Notes: generated by a model not told the origin, from the sequence alone. 64,000 bases of DNA from Narthecium ossifragum (GCA_963920575.1 OY986970.1:24306114-24370113); one strand, 5' to 3'; counted from the stretch's first letter, positions 21,138-33,437 are shown. Program-made: numbers and translations.

Positions 21138-21349
21138 CTAAAGTACACGTTTGGTACCTGGGTTTTCAGGCAAATTTTTATGTGATACCCGTGTTTTAAA
21201 AAGTAAACATTGAATACCTATGTTTCTCGAACCATTTTTAATTGATGCCTCCGTCCACCTGCCGTCTGCCGGTCTAACGGCGGCCCGAGCGAACCGGGGT
21301 GGGCCCCGGTCGAGTCGGTTGACCAGACCACGAACCGGGTTAGTTCCCG

Positions 21350-23750
21350 TGTCGCGCCCCGACCAGCGAAAGCCCAACCGGGCCGGGCGACGCAAACCGG
21401 AACCTAATAAACGCGGAAGAAAAGAACGACGAGGGTTCCCTCTAACCTATTGGCCTCCCTAGTAAATCACCAAAGCACCCCCAATCAAAACAACAGTGAT
21501 TAGCAAAACCTCGAACCACAAATTATGAACTCAAAGTGTTAAATATACAAATCCTCGGAAAGGGGAAGATCCAAAATACAACATCACTCCCGTAGGAGGC
21601 TAACTAACAAAAGGGGTAAAAACAGTAAATATCGCCACCTCTCAGAATCCACCAGGCGCCGCCGCACCGCCGTCCAACTGCCCGGTAGGGGCTATGGAGG
21701 AAGAACTGACGCCTGCACTTGCAAAACGCAGCCCGGGTAGGTGTGAGCACTAAGCTCAGTAGGGATCTACACTACGACACACAGAAGGAAGAGGGAAACG
21801 CAACAATGTCGCCCTCAAGTAGGACCTGGGTGTATACAGGGGTCTCATAACCCCACCGCGTGTCCCTGAGGCCCAGGGACGGCACTCAGTAACAGGAACA
21901 ACACTGGCGACACTACAGGTCAGCCCAGTGGGACACCGGCTACACCTCAGCATCCGACTCAAGGCCGACACGACCTCTACAATCATCAAGCAACCAGTGT
22001 ACTAGTCATCTAAGCTTATTATTGAATCGACTGGACACCACAATTCAAATCGGGTCCTAACAGCCCAACCCCGGTCCTAGGGCTAAGTCCGACCCAAAGA
22101 TCACCTACGCCCTAACCAATGCAACTAATGCACAAGGCAACGATGCATGCTATGACATACACAGATAAGAAGCAAAGCATGCAACAGTATGTCAAGCATC
22201 ATATAAGTCTACTGGATCGCTGCAGCGGTACTACCAACCGCTGCCAGCCGATCCGCAGCGGGTCTCGGCATTACGACGGTACCGCGACCGTCAACCGCGG
22301 ACTCCTGCAACTGGAAGCAACCCCGAAAACCGCTGATGAACAAAACACAATATAATATTATATTCCGAAATATAATATTATATTCAAAACACTCGAAGCC
22401 TCTACTTAGGTGCTAATTGATCCCGTCGATCCGACATCCAAACGACGTCGGATTCAAGATCCAACTTAGCCATCAGTAGGTGTATAAACCTGGATCAACC
22501 TACCCAAAATTCATAATCATCCAACGGTTGGATTAACGGGAAAACATTAATCAAAATCACCAAACATAGACCATTAAAACACCATCAGCTAGCCTTGGGA
22601 TCGATCCGAACAAATTGGATCGATCCGAAAGCTTCTTACCATCTTACCAGTTAATTGCTGCAACGCAGCCCTTTAGCAAATAATTCATAACAAATCATAG
22701 AAAAATCAGATAAATACGAAATAAGATGAAATGGAAAGCTAACGAAGAGATCTACAACTCTTATGTTTATGAAAAGCCAAGATCATGTACACGCCGGCCG
22801 AAAAACTCGCCGCAAGCCGGCTGTTTTTCAAGAACAGCAGAAAACCAGAAATCCGAGCTTAATCATGGAATAAACCTACTCAAATCTCAACCAAATAACA
22901 TGAAACTCATATCAGTAATTCTAACAGGTATAAGGAACCCAACAAAGCAAGGATCAACAAGATCCAACGGCTAGATCTCAAGAAAACCCGAAATAAACAT
23001 CAGTAGGTATAACCCTACCTAGCTGCGCTTTCCTCGGCTGATTTCCCACGATCTGATCACCAACAAGCTTCCAAACTACTTCAGGGATCTTCCTCTCGTT
23101 GTCACGAATCCAACGAGCCTTAGAACGCTGAAAAAGATGGTCGGAGGAGGGAGAACGGAGGAGATGAAGCTCGCCGGCGGAGAAGAGAAGGAACAGAGCA
23201 TCGCGGGAAAGAGAGAGAAAGAAGAAGAAGAGAAGGAAAGGGAAGGAAAGAAGAGGAAGGAAAAGCCTAGGGAAAGCCGGAGAAAACGGGGAAAAGCTGG
23301 GGGAGGGAAGGGAAAGTCCTCCCCCTCTGACAAAGGAGAGCGACGGCCAACGGCTGTCCTCGCGAAAGAGAAGAAAACCACCGACTATCTACAGTGTCTG
23401 GATCGATCCAACACCATGCTGGATCGATCCAAGACGAGGATGGATCGATCCAACACTAGTTGGGATCGATCCACAGGGTCAAAAACCCCCCGACTCGCTC
23501 ACGAGTCCGATCGATCGCTCCTACGAGCGACCGATCACTCGAGGTCCGCCAGCAGCCCAAAGACGGGCTGTTGCGCGCCCGAGCTGGGATCTTTCGATCC
23601 CGGGTCCACCTAGCCATTCTAAACAAACACTAACACATATAAGGCCAGTGTGTGCACACGCGGGTGTGAAACAAACCAACAAGGCGCAATTTACCAAATT
23701 GCCCTTGTGGTCTACAATGAGCCACAGGAGTAGAGGGGCAGGTCCTCACA
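21350..23750 (-). mobile_element. Solo LTR, family B copy 2
   Basis: On the minus strand it starts TGTGAGGACCTGCC and ends GGGGCGCGACA, 2401 bp, flanked by the perfect 5-bp duplication TCCCG (21345-21349 and 23751-23755). Structure matches copy 1 at 16332. There is no internal region. Apparent ORFs inside (for example 23137-23613) are GA-rich LTR text, not genes. Confidence 0.85.
23397..23601. repeat. Hairpin cluster and GGATCGATCC repeats in family B LTR copy 2
   Basis: Four GGATCGATCC/GGGATCGATCC motifs (about 23399-23473) are followed by four perfect hairpins with different stems: GACTCG/CGAGTC (23492-23507), TCGCTC/GAGCGA (23515-23530), CAGCCC/GGGCTG (23553-23570) and GGGATC/GATCCC (23586-23601). 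Confidence 0.85.
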
Positions 23751-23755
23751 TCCCG

Positions 23756-24481
23756 CCTCGTGAGCCAACTTCCCGCGCCCCCTATTTGTTGATCCCCCAA
23801 CAGGCCCAACCACCCACTTCTCCTCCCCCCCGCCCACCTCACCTCTCCTCTTCCTTCCTCTGGGGTACGGCGGGTCGATTGTTAGGGCTAATCCCTAAGG
23901 TGAAGGGTTCCATGAGGTGATCGGGATCATCGTCTCTCAAATCCAGGTGAATGGTCGTGGTTACATTCGTCTAGGGATAAGCTCGGTTTTCCAAGAGTTC
24001 ATTTTTTTCCCGTTTTGAACCGTGATCGATCGATTGTTATTGTTTATTTTTGGGTTTTTAATCGTGGATTCCGTGATTGAATGTCACTGTGAAAGGAGAC
24101 ATTTTTTCATTGAGGGGCCAAGGGTCAGGGAACAATTTTTATAGGGATTATCTTATGCACAGAGGATTATCTTATGCATGAAAGCAAGCTCAGTGATTAT
24201 CTTATGTTGTTAGTTAGTTATTTGATTATCTTATGTTATGGGTCAATTTTTAACCCTTGCATTGATTCTAATGAAAGCAAGCTATTAGTGATTATCTTAT
24301 GTTGTTAGTGTGCTTAATACTTTATGTTTGATTATCTTATGATGTTAGTTAGTTATTTGATTATCTTATGTTATGGGTCAATTTTTAACCCTTGCATTGA
24401 TTTTGATGAAAGCAAGCTACTAGTGATTATCTTATGTTGATAGTGTGCTTAATACTTTATGTTTGACTGCAATGCCGCCAG
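23756..24481 (+). other. Probable 5' exon/intron part of a MULE-associated gene, with tandem repeat
   Basis: C-rich sequence precedes a possible donor (ATCCAG/GTGAAT near 23945). A ~133-bp unit is then tandemly duplicated (about 24197-24330 and 24331-24464), and GATTATCTTATG occurs about nine times. An acceptor-like CCGCCAG precedes the ATG at 24483. Confidence 0.45.
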
Positions 24482-24482
24482 G

Positions 24483-24671
24483 ATGGACCCCAACACTAGG
24501 AAACCAAGCAAATTAGAGCCAGAGCCTACTAGAGGACCATTTGAAATCCAAATCCATCATTCGGGTCAGTTAGTTATTGCTGACTTGGTGGCAAAATATG
24601 TTGGAGGGGCTGTGAATGTATTTGCCAATTGTGATGCTGATGAGTTGAGCTTATTTGAGTTTGTGGAATGA
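24483..24671 (+). pseudogene. MULE-associated PB1-like N-terminal fragment
   Basis: 62 codons from MDPNTRKPSKLEPE to a TGA. FEIQIHHSGQLVIAD, KYVGGAVNVFANCDADELSL and FEFVE follow the pattern of the PB1-like N-terminal domain found in plant Mutator-type transposase genes. The frame stops just where homology to the truncated BURP paralog begins on the opposite strand. The zinc-finger and transposase parts are missing. Confidence 0.6.
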
Positions 24672-25930
24672 CATACCATCACCATGCTCTTCTTGTCTTT
24701 GCCGTTATTTTGGGTGGCAGCGGCGGTGGAGTTCGATGTGGTGGTTTGGCTAGCGGAGGACACGAGTTAATGGGGGACAACGATGATGTTCTTGTAGTCG
24801 GTGAAGGTGACGCCGCCGGACTTCGAGTAGGAAGTGAAGCTAGTGTTGTCGCCGTTGTAGCCCTTCAAGGTGACATTTGGGACATTGAAGCCTTTGTCGT
24901 AGGAGTCAAACCGGTCGGAGCCGGGGTTGACGGAGTTTCCGTAGTTGGTGAAGAGCTCGGTGGGGACGTTCTCCTTCTTGCCGTAGGACTGGAAGGTGTC
25001 GTCGCCGACGTTGGCTTGGTCGCGGTAACTAGAGAAGGTGTCGGTGCCGACATTTCCGTTTGCTCCATAGGCGCGGAATGTGTTCTCCGGGACTTTGTCG
25101 TTGTGGCCGTACTCAGTAAAGCTGTTGGTACCAACGTTGCTACCCTCGGCGTAGTTGGCGAAGCCGGAGGTGATGGCGTTGGAGTTGTTACCGTAGGATG
25201 TGAAAGTGGTACCCACGCCATTACCTTGTTTGCCATACCCAGAGAAGGACTGGCCTCCGGCGTTGGTGTCGTCGGCGTATGACGTGAAATCCGACTCTCG
25301 GCCATTGGCTCCAGTGTCGTAGTTAGTGAACTTCAAGTCCGGCACGTTAGAGTAACGGTGGTACGTGGCGAAATTGTCGGTGCCAGCATTAGTGCTGGTG
25401 CCATAAGAGGTGAAGTTCGTGGTGACCACGTTGCCATTGACGGGATAGGTGGAGAAATCGTCGGGGAAGGAGTTGTGGGAGTAGCGACGGAATGTGTCCA
25501 CGGGGACGTTCTGGGAATCCGAATAATTCTTGAAGGAGGAGGAGCCAGCGGCGAAGGAGGAGCCGTAGTTGGTGAAGTTGATGTTGTCATAGGAATTGAA
25601 GTTGGAGGGCGAATTGCGGGAGGAGAGAGACTATGAGAAGCTCGGGTTACAAAGAAGACGGGCGGTGGCACAGAATGCCGGGAGGTGAGCGGTGAGACCG
25701 GCGACGCCGGCGTCGGAAGAGGCCATGGAGGTGTAGGTGGCGGAGTCGAGAGCGGAGAGGGGGGAAAGCTTGGAAACGAGGAAGAGAGGATGAGGGCGGC
25801 CGTTGGGGATCTTGCGGTCCCAATAGCGCAGCGCCGCCGCCTTCGCCGTGAATGGGTTCGGATTGCTAGACATGGTTGAGATTTCTGGGACAGCGTTTCC
25901 CTGTTTGGATGAAGATTCCGGTGAATGTGT

Positions 25931-26008
25931 TTGGGATGATGGATTCTTGGCGGCAGGGCCGGCCCGACCTTGGGATGATGGATTCTTGGCGGCAAGGCCG
26001 GCCCGACC
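25931..26008. repeat. 39-bp tandem duplication spanning the hAT end
   Basis: Positions 25931-25969 and 25970-26008 are direct copies with one difference (CAGGG/CAAGG). Each copy includes gene sequence, the 8-bp target site and the first 15-16 bases of the element. Confidence 0.9.
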
Positions 26009-27260
26009 ACTAGGCAACTTAGGCGGTTGCCTAGGGCCCCGGGAAAGAGGAGGGCCCCCAAAAAGTTAATTAGTTTTTAAATGATTAACTTAGACGGTAT
26101 CGGCCGGTGGTGTTTAAATGACTCCAAATGTTAACAGTTTGATGCACCACCTCTATGGTAAAACAAGAGGGTCTTAAATGGTTAGAATTTGGTTGCCTTG
26201 AAAGCTCACATTAAATTAAGACATGCTTAATGGCACTTAAAAATCAAAACCCATATTAGAAAGTGGGGCCCATAAAATTTATGTCATAATAGCTAATTGA
26301 AGGCATCAGTTAAGCACTACTCAACAGAAAAGGAAACAAAAATCGAGAATTAGATGGCGACATGTTTAAAGCATATGATTTAGCCTATTTTGATCTGTTT
26401 TTTGCTTTTTTATTAATTTCCTACTCAATTTCTCCTTTATACTCAACATATACATTCCCCCCCTCTCTCTCTCTCTTTGTTACACCCCGATCAAGAAAAT
26501 CCATCCACACCGATGGGTGAATCAACCTAACTCGAACCAATCCTATGACGCAAGATTTAATTGATATTATAATATATTACAGCTAAGAGTTGAACAAACT
26601 AGACATAAAAGAAACAACTAAGTATTACAATCTTCAAAATTACAATATTTGAAAGACACCAACTTTCTCATATATATAAGAATAAAAATAATACAATTTG
26701 TCCTCAAGTTCAACAAATTATATATCATGATCCAAAACTGGAATTGAAGCCGTAGAAGAAACTCATTGAAACTCAAAAGTCCTTGATCTCCCCAAGAGTG
26801 CAACGCTACCAGCTAAAAGATCACATGAAGAAGGAATTGCATTGGTAACTACATCGCCGATGCAACCCAAGTATAGTGAGCAATAAGGCTAACCGAGCCA
26901 AACTAACCAAGTCAAGCCCTTGATCTATGTGGTCGAACCAAGTTATATGTACGGGTCTTCACACTCTTCCTATTGTCTCTTGAGTTCACGTGTTTGATAC
27001 GGAGATCGATCTCCTGGACATTTGACAATTGTTCCTCGTAGTATAATGAAAAAATATAGATGGACTACATATATATACACTAACATGAATTGAATTTAAG
27101 AACTTCATTTATAATTTAGCACCTTAATGGCTTAGCAGAATTTTTTTTCCACAAAGATACTTTTAAGTTATTTAATTAAATAAAATGATAAATTATAAAT
27201 TTTAGGGGGCCCCATTTGATGCCTTCGCGTAGGGCCCCGTCTTGTTGTGGGCCGGCCCTG
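25954..27260. mobile_element. hAT-type non-autonomous element, 1307 bp
   Basis: Terminal inverted repeats CAGGGCCGGCCC and GGGCCGGCCCTG are flanked by the perfect 8-bp duplication CTTGGCGG (25946-25953 and 27261-27268). Subterminal AGGGCCCC motifs occur at both ends. No transposase is encoded. A block from 26479 starting TGTTACACCCCGATC resembles the end of a family-B-like LTR, so a second element may be nested inside. Confidence 0.9.
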
Positions 27261-27639
27261 CTTGGCGGCATTGGCGGCGGCGGACTTGGCGGTGAAGAGA
27301 TGGTAGGAGGGGGAGGCTGCCACCATGAGTGGGTGGAGAGAGGAGGAGAAGAGGAGGGGGAGGAGAAAGAGGAGGGGTTGGAGAGTGGAAGGAGCCATGG
27401 CCGGCGATGGCTTTCTTGGGTGGTGGTGGTGGGATTGGGAGGGATTCCAGAAGGGGAATTAAGTAGAGATGGGAAGCAGAGTGTGGGACAGAGAGATGAG
27501 GGTCACTTTGGTTCAGTGGTTATAATGTAACTTGGAACGTGGAAGGTTCTGAAAAAAAAAATATAAAAATTAAAAATTTTGTATTTAAAACATAAAATTG
27601 TATTAAGTTTACAAAATGAAAATAAATTGGAAAATTATT

Positions 27640-28587
27640 CTCATGCTTTCATTTTCTGTTTTCTGTTTTTATTTTTTGAAAATGAAATTTATGAAAATGT
27701 GTTTGGTTTGAAACGATGAAAAACTGTTTTGTCAAAAATGAAAACATTAAATTATATTTGGTTCGTAACTATAAGTTACTAGGTGGGCCCTCCTGCCACC
27801 TGGCAGGGTAACCATCAAATTAATGGGTGATTCGTTTATAAAAACCGAATTTGATTAATGAATTAGTATGGATACTATATAAAGTTGATTGTATTAGATT
27901 AGTATACTATGACTATAGAATTGATACAACTGTATGAATTAAATCAACTTTATAAGAGGACAGTTATGCATAACCGTTTTGGTTCGTAACTATAAGTTAA
28001 GTTTTCAATCGGTTCAACTTTATAAGATAAATAATTAATATATATGAGTTTCATGTATTTTGTAATTACTATTTTAAAGCTATTGAATATGATAATTCTT
28101 TTAATCAGATCTGGACGGCTTAGATCGAGCCTAATTGGATTTGGTTGGCTGGAATTGGCTTAAACCACGTTGGAAAGGGCCGGAAGAGGGGGAGTTGAAT
28201 GAAGGGTTGAAGCTCGCCAGACTTGGATCGGCAGCGAGGGAGGCTCATCGGAGATCGGGACTGGAAGAAGAGGGGTTTCCTGGGCCTATGGACTTGATCC
28301 GCCGGATTGGATCGTCCGTATAGACGCGATATGCGACAGAATCGAGGAGGACGGTGTCCGAGGTGTGAAGGAGGTCGGAGCGAATCCTCATTGGGGGGCT
28401 GAAGTTTTCAATCCGAAGTTTCCATTTTCACAAAAGGGTGAAAACAATAAAATAATATTTTCATATTTTCTAAAAAACACAGTTTTCATTTTCCAAAAAA
28501 ATGTTTTCATAAACCAAACATGTTTTCAACTTTGTTTTCTATTATCTAGAAAATGAAAACAGAAAACGCTCATACAAAACATGCCCT
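27640..28587. mobile_element. Non-autonomous element related to 4721-5569
   Basis: It shares the TTTTC/GAAAA-rich flanks and the ...CATGCCCT right end with the element at 4721. The interior (about 28100-28400) is GC-rich and gene-like but different. A 19-21-bp direct repeat TTGGTTCGTAACTATAAGT at about 27759 and 27980 brackets a ~200-bp insertion inside. The left end is not precisely defined. Confidence 0.45.
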
Positions 28588-29965
28588 AAAGTATTCAATT
28601 GCTATTGGGTTTTCTGTCTCACCCCACAAAATAATTTTGCAGGTGTTTAGAAATATGACTTACTTTCCTCTCTGACTATTTTTAAGGCCAAACATATGTG
28701 GTTGTGTATTTTTTTGGTTTTTTTTATACCGAGTTCTTTGTATAATAAGATATTTTTGGACGTAAATTGTGCATGATCATTGTGGGTGAATTCTTTTGCA
28801 CGAATATGAATAATTAAATAGTTGGTTAATATTATATCTCATCGTTTAAAGTTTTAAATTTTTCAATTCACTTTCATGTCTTTAAATATCATGTATTGCC
28901 ATAATATTTTTATGGGGGTTTGGCCATAGCCCTAAATAAAGGAGGCATTTGTTATTAAACTCATCCAAACTATTTTTAGGAAAATAAACCCAAACCATCT
29001 TTTAAAAGACTAAACTACCATTTTCCTATTTTTTTCTTTCTTTCCCATCATTTTCTCTCTCCTCTCTCTCCTCCAGCCACCCCTCGTCGGCCATTCGTCC
29101 ATCTCTGACGAACCACCTCCATTTCCAATGATCTTTCAATCACCATCACTCTCTCTCCCTCTCTTTCATCCCTCCTTGCAGCCACCTACTGCCATAGCAC
29201 CACCACCATCGAGCCACCCTTACCTCCCAAGCTTAGCACACAAGCTATCTCGACCTACCCCCTCCACACCTCCGGCCAACTCCTCCGTCATCCTCAGTTC
29301 CACCACCTCCTACCACAATCCGAGTACCACCATCCCCTTTCTCAACCCCGATGACCACCCATTCCATAACCGGCATTTCCACCACCTCCATCCACTCCGG
29401 CGAGGCCCGCTTAAATCCGGCGTACCCATCCCTGAGCCCGTTCCCACCTTCCACGATCCCTGCGACACCCCCATCCCCCTCACGACCCCGTCGTGATGTC
29501 GTCCGACCTCCTCAGCAGCCCTCCTCGCCACTCGACCTCTATAACCAGCATCTCCATCACTTCCCACGGTCCCTACGACACCCCCAACCCCTTCACGACC
29601 TTGCCGCGTCGCCGCTTGACCTCCTTGGCTGACCTCCTTGCCGCCCCAAGCTCCTCCCTCAGGAATGCCCGTGCCACCACCTCCCGCCTCCCCGAGGTCC
29701 ACCACCACCGAAATCATGCCCCTTTCGTCGCCCCAACCCCTCCTCCATCGCCGAGCTCGCCCCAAGTCACCCCTGCTCACCGTCGTCGTCTTCATCCTAT
29801 CCAAGTGCACTACCACCGCCCCTCTCATATCCATCACCTACAGGTGCGCCACCAATGAACCGACTCGATGGATCGAACCCCGCCTCCACTAGCGCCGATG
29901 ATCAGACGTCCCTCCTCGCCGTCGATTCGATTCCTGCAACCCTCAGCTATCCGATCGGCCTATAC
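28588..29965. other. AT-rich then C-rich stretch without a supported gene
   Basis: 28588-29040 is AT-rich. 29040-29960 is strongly pyrimidine-rich on the plus strand with CCACC/CCTCC runs. Several overlapping proline/serine-rich frames exist on both strands, but none has domain character or a clear codon signature. Confidence 0.45.
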
Positions 29966-30155
29966 GTTGATTAATTAAAGGAAATTAAAAAAGAGAGAAT
30001 TAAAAAGAGAGAATTAAAAAAAGAGAATTAAAGAGAGAAAATTAAAAAGAGAACAATAAAGAGAGAAAATTTAAAAAAAAAAAGAAGAAGAGAAAATCAT
30101 CTTATTTTGAATTAAAAAGAGAAAATTAAAGAAAAAAATTAAAAAGAGAAAACCA
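29966..30155. repeat. Purine-rich simple repeat (GAGAGAATTAAAAA)n
   Basis: Imperfect repetition of AGAGAGAATTAAAA-type words over about 190 bp. Confidence 0.85.
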
Positions 30156-30800
30156 CGTGGTGCACCGTGAAGTCATCGGAACTTTTGTCAAGAAGATACA
30201 GAGATTTACGTAATTCAAAGATAGATTCTCCTACGTTCACGGGAGCCCACACAAGAGAAATTCATTAAAATCAAAACAAATATAAATATACTTGATTGAT
30301 CTATCACCGAGCTTTCTTTCCAGAGTCCCTCTTTGCTCTCTGCTCTCTGCTCTTCCTCTTTTCTCTCTCTGCTCTTCCTCAACCTTCTTTCTTTCTCTCA
30401 ACCTATATATCAACCTATCTTATACCATGCAGGTCCTACTTCCTATTAATTATAACCCACCCGTACAAAGGCATGTTGAGAAGAGTTCAACTTTAAGCTG
30501 ACTTCTGTTCACAGAATACACTAACAAAAGGTCAGAATATAGAGTTATAATCTAAGTGAGATTATTAATTATAATTCAAATTTGAGTCATGCTCCGACAT
30601 TATAAATGAAGAATAAAAAGTAATGAAACCAGGAGTAATAGTCAAAGCAATTAATAACAATTAATAGCAATTAATATCGTAGATAGATAGGACGATTGAC
30701 ATCCAATCTGGACAGGTCACAAGCCCTACTTCACCGCAACGGCTATAAATGCAGCAACAACTATTACAACACGCATCCTTGTTTCCTTCCTGTTTTTTTG
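30156..30800. other. No gene seen
   Basis: A phrase like 'agatttacgtaattc...cctacgttcacggg' resembles text common in plant copia LTRs. CT-rich sequence follows. No ends were found. Confidence 0.35.
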
Positions 30801-31339
30801 GGACTAGTAGTTAAGCCTTGTATCTTGTTAACAAATGTATGCATTTATAACGAATTTGGTGGCTCACGGATCGGATTTTAAGACAAGCCCATTTATCATT
30901 AGTGGGCACCTACCCACTTGAGCTACTCAAGGACCGTTGCACGAATCCTAAATAAGAACATGGTCCAAGAGAAAAATAATTTGTTCCGTACTAAGATATT
31001 TTTTTTTGGCGATTTTATTCTATTTTAAAAAATTGCTATCAAATAGTTGTCTGTAGCCTTTCACTGCATTTCTGTCCATGATAGCATTAAAATCTGACAA
31101 AACTCCTCAAATGATCAAAGTTATAGGCTTTCAAGTTATCTTTTTAATGATATAAGAATCAACTCATTTAGATATTGAATGAGAAAGTTGTGTGAAATAT
31201 TCTGACACTGTCGGAGATCAAAGATGGATGGATGAATTCATCCATAGACGATTTCATCAAACCCTCCACTGTAGTCAAATTGTAAATTTTTCGAGTCATC
31301 TTTCTAACTGTCCAGAATTATCTAATTTGGAGACTATTA
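30801..31339. repeat. Direct repeat X, copy 1
   Basis: From TAGTTAAGCCTTGTATC to CTAATTTGGAGAC this block matches 32903-33437 with scattered substitutions and small indels. The ends lack TG...CA, so an LTR pair is unlikely; segmental duplication fits better. Confidence 0.85.
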
Positions 31340-32395
31340 ACGTGGAAATTTAACTATTGACCGGTCAAATAGTCAATGTCAAAATTACCTAATACTCAAG
31401 AATTAGGAGATTATGGTAAAGTTCAACTCCTTCAAACTATGTTTGAACACAGATGTCAAGCTAAATAGAAATCTAGATTGAACCTAATTTAATAATCTAA
31501 TAAGACTAATTAGCAGGATTAAATCTAAATTAATCTTAAATTAATCTACTGCAAATGAGAAATTACCTAAAATTGATAAGTTAATCTAGAAAACAATAAA
31601 AATCATCCTAAATTACTAAATCAAGGAAAAGATTAATTTAAACCTATTGCTTAACTTAATCTAAATTAAGATATTAAATCTCTTAAATTAAACTAATCTA
31701 AAGAAAACAGTAAAGAAGTTTCTAAGGAAAAACGATAAAGAAAACGTCATAAAATCTAATCTTATATTAGTTATCTAAGAACAGTAATTTGAATTACATT
31801 AAGCAGAAAAGAGAAACTAAAGATGGAAGAAACGTAATCATTTCATTAAATAAAGTTAATTTACATGAACAGAAAACATTCTGAAAAGAAAGAACTCAGG
31901 CGCATAGGCTCTGTGATAGATTTGCGAGAGATTACACAGTGAAAGAAAAGACTATTTATATTAGAGCGGTTTGATAACTTTCAGTCAGCACGTTCTCCGT
32001 CATCTTTAATCTTTCACTTTTGATAACCCGTGTGTCTCATGTTCTCCGATGTTTTCTCATTTCTCCACATCATGGTTTGAATGATGAAAATTCTGTCTGG
32101 TTGATGAGCTTTCCTATTGTTGCAATGTCATCCTTTTTTGTCGATACTCTCTTATTGCATACATCTTCATCGTCCTTATTGATAACTTTTTTTATCTTTA
32201 AATCATCATCACCCTTGCCCGATTACTTCCTTATGCAAAGATTATCATCGTCCTTAAATGATAGTTTCTTTCTTTTGGCCAATGATCTCTTGCTTATCTT
32301 AGAACAACATCATTCAATTGGATTAGAAATCATGTCGATCATATTTATTATACTGACATGTCAATCATTGATTGGTTAGTCATTATTTTCACCCT
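31340..32395 (-). repeat. Diverged single copy of the 18811-21137 LTR-like unit
   Basis: Shared landmarks in the same order: the 'aactccttcaaactatgtt' block, TAATCTAAATTAA-rich text, GCAGAAAAG, 'cacagtgaaa' before a TATTTATA box, 'ttctccgatgttttc', and 'attgattggttagtcatta'. Confidence 0.75.
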
Positions 32396-32898
32396 GTGGG
32401 ATTGGAGTAAACAAAACAGATCCCAAAATAGATGTCTGAAGCCAAATCTCACGCACAGTTTTCTCTATACCTAGCGTCCAAACCCATCTTCCGTTAAGGA
32501 CATCATGGATTGGGCCAATTATCTATCATTTTGTCAACATGTATTAGACACCAATAAAGAATAACAGATTCTCAAAAGAAGCAAATTGTACGGGCCATTT
32601 ATCAGGAACAATTAAGTTCAGTGACATGCATGACCAAAAAATAGCTGAACGACTTATTTGAGACACGACAAAACTGAATATTTTGTAATCCGGACAAACC
32701 AGGTAGAGTGGTAGGCCACAATAACTACATTATTAATTGCTGTTTTATGACATGCATCAGGGCTTATGAGATAAATACCGCATTTGGGTCACAAAAAAGT
32801 TTTTTGTTTGGATCCCTCCTATGGCTTTGTGATTGCTTTACGATTCGAGTGAATCAGCGACATCCCACGTCATATCCCCGTTAAAAATCCAATGGTAC
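32396..32898 (-). repeat. Duplicated 3' flank and terminal codons of BURP copy 3
   Basis: This matches the DNA downstream of pseudogene copy 3 (34752-36297) but lacks both insertions found there (the solo LTR at 34792-35362 and the MITE at 35623-36071), giving related empty sites. The last ~50 bp (32850-32898) still encode the end of the BURP domain (WIFNGDMTW on the minus strand). Confidence 0.88.
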
Positions 32899-32902
32899 AA
32901 CT

Positions 32903-33437
32903 GGTAGTTAAGCCTTGTATCTTGTTAACAAATGTATGCATTTATAACAAATTTGGTGGCTCACGGATCGGATTTTAAGACCAGCCCATTTATCATTTGT
33001 GGGCACCTACCCACTTGAGCTACTCTACTCAAGGACTGTTGCACGCATCCAAAATAAGAACATGGTCCAAGAGAAAAATAATTTGTTCCGTACTAAGATT
33101 TTTTTTTTGACGATTTTATTCTATTTTAAAAAATTGCTATCAAATAGTTGTCTTTAGCCTTTCACTGCGTTTCCGTCCATGATAGCATTGAAATCTGACA
33201 AAACTTTTCAAAAAATTGAAATTATAGGCTTTTAAATTATCATTTTAATGATCTAAGAATCAATTCACTTAAATATCGAATGAAAAAGTTATGTGAAATA
33301 TTCTGACTATGTAAGATGGATGGATGACCATAGACGATTTCATCAAACCTTCCACCGTATACGTCCATAGGGTCAAATTGTAAATTTTTGGAGTCATCTT
33401 TCTAACCGTCCAGAATCATCTAATTTGGAGACAAATA
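32903..33437. repeat. Direct repeat X, copy 2
   Basis: Second copy of 30801-31339. Its left edge abuts the BURP sliver. Confidence 0.85.

Larger units (their letters stand above)
24672..27398 (-). pseudogene. BURP PG1-beta-like paralog, copy 2, lacking the BURP domain
   Basis: Starting at MAPSTLQPLL (27398), the signal peptide and first ~45 residues match the intact gene. The frame is then split by the hAT element (25954-27260) and resumes with the FTAKAAALRYWDRKIPNGRP block (to about 25640). An in-frame TAG follows at 25632-25634, a frame break lies near 25500-25640, and the FxxY repeats read open from 25501 to 24767, where TAA replaces the Glu codon after VVPH. Homology to the gene continues untranslated to about 24675 (DKKSMVMV) and ends at the MULE fragment. 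The entire BURP domain is absent. About 110 bp of 5' flank (27399-27520) is also shared with the intact gene, so the duplication included promoter sequence. Confidence 0.88.

Noticed and set aside
24668..25282. 204-codon plus-strand frame over BURP copy 2
   Set aside because: Same antisense shadow of the repeat region.
29128..29892. Overlapping frames in the C-rich block at 29.1-29.9 kb
   Set aside because: Low-complexity open frames on both strands with no recognisable protein.
30801..33437. Direct repeats X read as an LTR pair
   Set aside because: No TG...CA ends, no PBS, PPT or target duplication, and the interior is two unrelated repeat pieces.
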